This document shows positions 59,801 to 64,000 of a DNA stretch of 64,000 nt, one piece after another. Every line of letters begins with the position of its first letter. The stretch's first letter is position 1. This DNA comes from Monomorium pharaonis (lineage: Eukaryota > Arthropoda > Insecta > Hymenoptera > Formicidae). The stretch spans positions 18,767,116 through 18,831,115 of the forward strand of contig NC_050474.1 of assembly GCF_013373865.1 (NCBI RefSeq). Direction: 5' to 3'. A program made the position numbers and the translations under genes. The notes beneath the pieces are model-generated. The model saw nothing but the letters and a program-made list of their open reading frames with translations, made no database searches and was not told the DNA's origin.

Positions 59801-62800
59801 GCGAGCTGAAATTTACTCAACTGAGCCCTCGGTAACCAAGAGCGACGCGACGTCGATGCAAAACGGTCTTAGGTCTCGCACGCAAGAGAATTCCAAGGGC
59901 TTCAAGAGCGGACTATAAATTGTCTTCCACGAGGAAGGGAAAACCGCCGCCGCTTCACCAGACCCGCCGACGAGAAAATTGTCCCTGGCGCACTCGCGCG
60001 CGCGTGTTTGATTATCGCGGCGCTCATATGTAACACGTATAGGTTCGCCTTCGTACGGGATCGCGTTGTATATCGCCGGCCATTCCCACGGGAGCCGTAT
60101 ACACGCGTGTATACCTGTACGTGCTGTAACGTTGTATTTCGGCGAACGCGCGAGCGACTGGAATTTCGCGCGCGGAGAGGTCCGCCGGGAGGATCCCGGC
60201 GTCAGGATCAAAACACCGCTGGGAGTTCAACCCGATAAACAACGGCGTGGTCGACGAGGCGTACGTGAGATCATTCCGGATCGCCTCAACAACCGACGGC
60301 GGCTTTTAATAATTGCCGGTTACTCCGCGAGGTTACGTGAATTCGTAAAGACTTTCCCCGCGAAGCTCTCCAGCGGCGGCGCCTTTATTACGGGAAAAAG
60401 TATGGGTATAGACAACTTTTCTCTTATCGCCTGGGAGTATCTTCTTACGTGCGGAATATTTGATACGCAATGAAACGGCAGGGGATATTTCAACAAGAGC
60501 TGAAATTACAAATGCAGGAGAGAAATTAACGATTTCGAATTGCCAAGAGAGGCAAACACCGTTTCGGGGAATTATTTATTTGTCGGAAATAAAATATGTC
60601 ACGTATACCGCGCGCACAAGCGGGAAGGGGGGGGGGGAACTACAAAGTATCGTAAAGCAAAACGCGTACACATAAGCCGAGCAGAAAGGATACGGCGAGG
60701 ATATGGGATCCGTGGTATACAGTAAGCACGCGATATTTTCCGTTATTTAAAAGTCCACCCGATCGCCGCTGGGAAATCATCGATAAACACGATAGTAACT
60801 CGATACAGCGAGCGAGAGGATAAAACGGTTGACCCAGTTTTACGACCCGACGGTGGAGGCAACGAGCATGGTTTATCGATTGTAGTTCCAGTCATTGTTC
60901 CTATTTCTGTTACATGACTTCCGTCGTTTTTAGTGTCGTCCGGCGTTCCGGAAAAAAATTTTTTTTTTTTTTTTTTGAGGGGCGTCAAGCACCGCGAAAT
61001 ATTCCCCTGTCTTTTGTGGGAGACACGACGCAACAATGTCCGGGAGGAGTGACAGGTGCATCCAATACGAAATGTAATCCTTTCGGGGGGGAAAAAAAAT
61101 GCGCTTTCCGTTTCGGACACTTCGGATTTTGATCGATGTCACTCGGTGAACGACAGCATTCTCGATTCGTCACGTCGCGCATCATGTGTCTTTCGAATGA
61201 TCGTATGAAACAAAAAAAGAGAGGGAAAAGAGAGAAACGAAGAACGAATATTCAAGATTCATTATCGTCGGAAAAGGCTCGACGTGCGAGAAGAGGACCG
61301 AAAAGGGAATCATGAATCGTGCGAGCGGAAAGGGCGTAGGAGGATCGAATGGGCGGCGGTCTCGAAGGCCTCTTTGCCAGGGACAGCTTTGATCGTGTTT
61401 TCGTCGATGGGGAAAATTCGAAACGCTTCCGCGAAAAAGCGCGTTTCGTTTTCTCGCCTAAGCTACGACGCCCTCTTCTTCACGTTGCGAAGGAAATAAA
61501 GCGAGCAGGAATAAGGATCGCGCACGTGAGCAGGTACTTTTCCCTCCCTTCGGCTCTCTCGTCTTGTGCCGGCTCCTTTTTCCTTTCTCCCTCTCTCTCT
61601 CTCTTTTTTTTGCCGCGCCCTTTGCCGTTTGCTCCGATTTCTTGCGCGTCGGGTGGAGCTCGCCTGGGCGCGATGCGTGTTGGTTTTCTCCCCCGGACGT
61701 TTTTAGGTTCATTAGCAAACGTCAAAGTTAAAACTCGACTCGTCGTAAAAGTTGCTATTGGTGTTTGTGTAAAAGTTTCGAAAAAAACGTCGTATTATTT
61801 TTGGACCACCGCCTACGTTTAATCTGCAAAAGTTTAATGCAGGAAAACTCAATTTCGAACTAGTCAAAGAATCTGTGTACGGGGAGGAAAAAAAACGCAG
61901 GCAACCTGAGATATGTTGTACCGCAAGACCAATAATTGCATGTTGTGCGATTACATCGCAGTACGGAAAGAACGGTTTTGTTGAAACATCTGAAAGTTTA
62001 GCTAGTTAAGGATTTGAAAACATTTTTATCGGACCATCGAAACGATTATGCAGAACATTTGAGCATGATGATGATACCATTGCAAAACATTTTAATTCTA
62101 ACCAGTTTACATCCTACGTAATATTTTGATAGTCCAAACAAAATTGGTTTTAGATCTGTACGTAGTTAGATTTTTCAATTTTTTATACGATAAAAAGGTT
62201 TTTTTCATATTGTACTTTTAGAACATTTATTATAATACTGGTGCCATATCATTTAATTCAATATTATCTAAGTTCAGAATTTATATAATATTTATAATAA
62301 TAAAGTGACTATTAAACTAATACAATTTAATTTATTTAACAGATGTAGTAAAATTTGGCATGCAAACGACACAGTGCTTTGCCTCGGTTATGTGCAATAT
62401 GAGAAACTGACAGGTCTTAAATGAAATTATAAAAGGAAGAAACGTTCGATTTTTCGTATATCCACGAATTCGATTAATGGAGGTCGGAAGAAATGTAAAG
62501 GACGGTTAATCTTCTTATCAGGAAATACAGCACCCCTCTGTTCGAGGAACAAAAGCAATCTACACGGGGACAACTGGAAAACAATTTATTCGGTATCGAA
62601 TGGCCGCATTTTCTTGTTTTCCTCGAAGTTGATTACGTGTCCGACCGATCGATCGATCGATCGAATACTATCGCGTCTCTCTACGCGTAGTCTCGCTCTG
62701 CAGTAAGTCCCTTCCTTAATTTCTATCACGAAACCCGATGACAAATAGCGCGATATAGAGGAAGAAAAAGCAACGGGCTCCGTTGATTGGACGGCAAATG

Positions 62801-64000
62801 TAATTATTAATATCTTGCTGTCCGCGGGATCGCGACGCCATGATATTCATCAGGGATCGGAAATCGGACGGGGCGGGCTCGCTTCCTCGATTCGTTGGGC
62901 ATAAAGTAAACTAAAAGATTGGATTAGTTCGGTCACAGCCGGACGGACAGCAATGTATAGAAAAAGAAGGAGATAGAGAAAGGGAGGGAAAGAATCCAAT
63001 CACGTACAATAGAATTACCGAGTTATTTCAAGATCGTGCAGATTAATTCAACAATGTGTTACCCGTCGAGGTACGATGCGCGCCTAGAAAATTGGTAATG
63101 GTTTAAAATGAGACGTTAATGTTATCTATCGTGTGGAATGCTGCTCGTCAAAGTAATGTGTAATTGTTATTCATGGCAATATGAATTTAATTTCAATCGG
63201 TTTCCAATCTAACTATTATGTGCAGCCGCATTATAAATATTTTAGCGCATGCACTATTGTGGATAGTATACGTATTACTGACAATTTAACGGGTAAACGA
63301 TTCAACATGACGATAAATTAGCTCTAATGAACATTCATATTATATGATGCTAATGTAATAAATATATCCCTAATAGGTTCGAAATCTTCAAAATGTACAT
63401 GCAATTGTTGTGCGATTGTAAAAGCAATTCAATATTACGATAATTAATACGACATGACTAGTTTCATTTCGACGTATAGACGTAAAGTCAACGTTATTTA
63501 AACCGTTCCCCCGTATTACATTTCTACGTATATCAATTTTCATAATCAGTCCCGCGAACTGATGACTCTGGTAGAACGCGCAAAAATGGAGGACATTTAC
63601 CTTCTCGCGCAGCTCTTCTCATTTTCCGATAATTTTACGAGATAATCCGAAATATATACCGGATCATAATTGACGGGACAAACAAATCAAAAGACCTACA
63701 TCTTTGTCGGGACTCTTATTAGAGCGCCTCCAGAATGCGCCCCGTGTCTTCCACCTTCCCTATCCTACGTCCTCCCGCAGGACTCACTTGGGGTCGTCTA
63801 AGCGATAATCCGGGGATAGGGGGTCAAATACTCGCCCCTTCGACATGTTAACCGATTCCTATTAATAGCCCTGGTCACATTTGAGCGCTGTAGATTATCA
63901 ACTAATTGGATTAGCAGTATTAATACCGACACGGGAGGGCATACCCCTCATTAGATTCACTCAATATTGCACGGCGATATTCCCGGCGTTGCCGAGCACA
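56834..64000. other. Non-coding region to the window end
   Basis: No exon recognised. AT-rich at 57580-58700, 59290-59750 and 62000-62450. GC-richer at 57000-57560, 58740-59180, 59770-60720 and 61250-61800, where many short frames on both strands are probably chance. Notable simple sequences: a palindrome TCCAGTATACTGGA (58554-58567), a T run of about 18 (60959-60976) and (GATC)n at about 62646-62663. It may be intron of the Beat-like gene or intergenic DNA. Confidence 0.35.

Noticed and set aside
61349..61822. 157-codon ORF with Ser/Leu/Phe-rich centre
   Set aside because: It spans a CT-rich simple-sequence stretch and has no recognised motif.

Overview
The window looks like insect nuclear DNA, most likely from an ant or another hymenopteran. 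It has short GT-AG introns, AT-rich intergenic DNA, dinucleotide microsatellites, a Ty3/Gypsy LTR retrotransposon and several short inverted-repeat transposons. The order is inferred from a lineage-specific expansion of chemoreceptors; the sequence does not prove it.

Positions 1-46000 hold a head-to-tail tandem array of insect gustatory-receptor-like genes (7tm_7 family), all on the minus strand. Each gene has the same three-exon plan. Exon 1 (about 670-700 nt) starts with a conserved Met-Glu-Glu N-terminus and ends in phase 1 after His-Asn. Exon 2 (about 530-545 nt) begins with the codon for Asp in the D-I-C-D motif and ends in phase 0 after Phe-Cys-Gly/Ser. Exon 3 (51-93 nt) carries the receptor signature TYhhhhhQF. 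I assembled 13 members: 11 with intact reading frames (422-436 aa) and two pseudogenes (18816-20365 with frameshifts, 29092-30590 with nonsense codons). An orphan 5' control block at 1-335 shows that the array continues to the left of the window. Decayed first exons of a related receptor recur between genes and were copied along with them.

Most genes carry a recognisable 5' block of about 300 bp upstream of the ATG. It contains a (CA)n tract whose length differs from copy to copy. The array has been reshaped by transposons: a hairpin element with an 8-bp target duplication in two paralogous spacers (and an empty site in a third), a TA-flanked mariner-type MITE splitting a relic exon, an inverted-repeat element in an intron, and a nested insertion at 32907-38607. 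In the nested case an intact 5.47-kb Gypsy element with identical 238-bp LTRs sits inside a hairpin element that had itself landed about 8 bp upstream of a receptor start codon.

From about 46000 to 64000 the composition changes to mixed AT-rich and GC-rich DNA with no long supported ORFs. The one convincing coding piece is a 134-bp plus-strand exon at 51614-51747. It encodes the start of a second Ig domain of a Beaten-path (Beat) type cell-surface protein, so the rest of this region is probably intron or flank of that gene. A decayed copy of the exon lies about 2.7 kb downstream.
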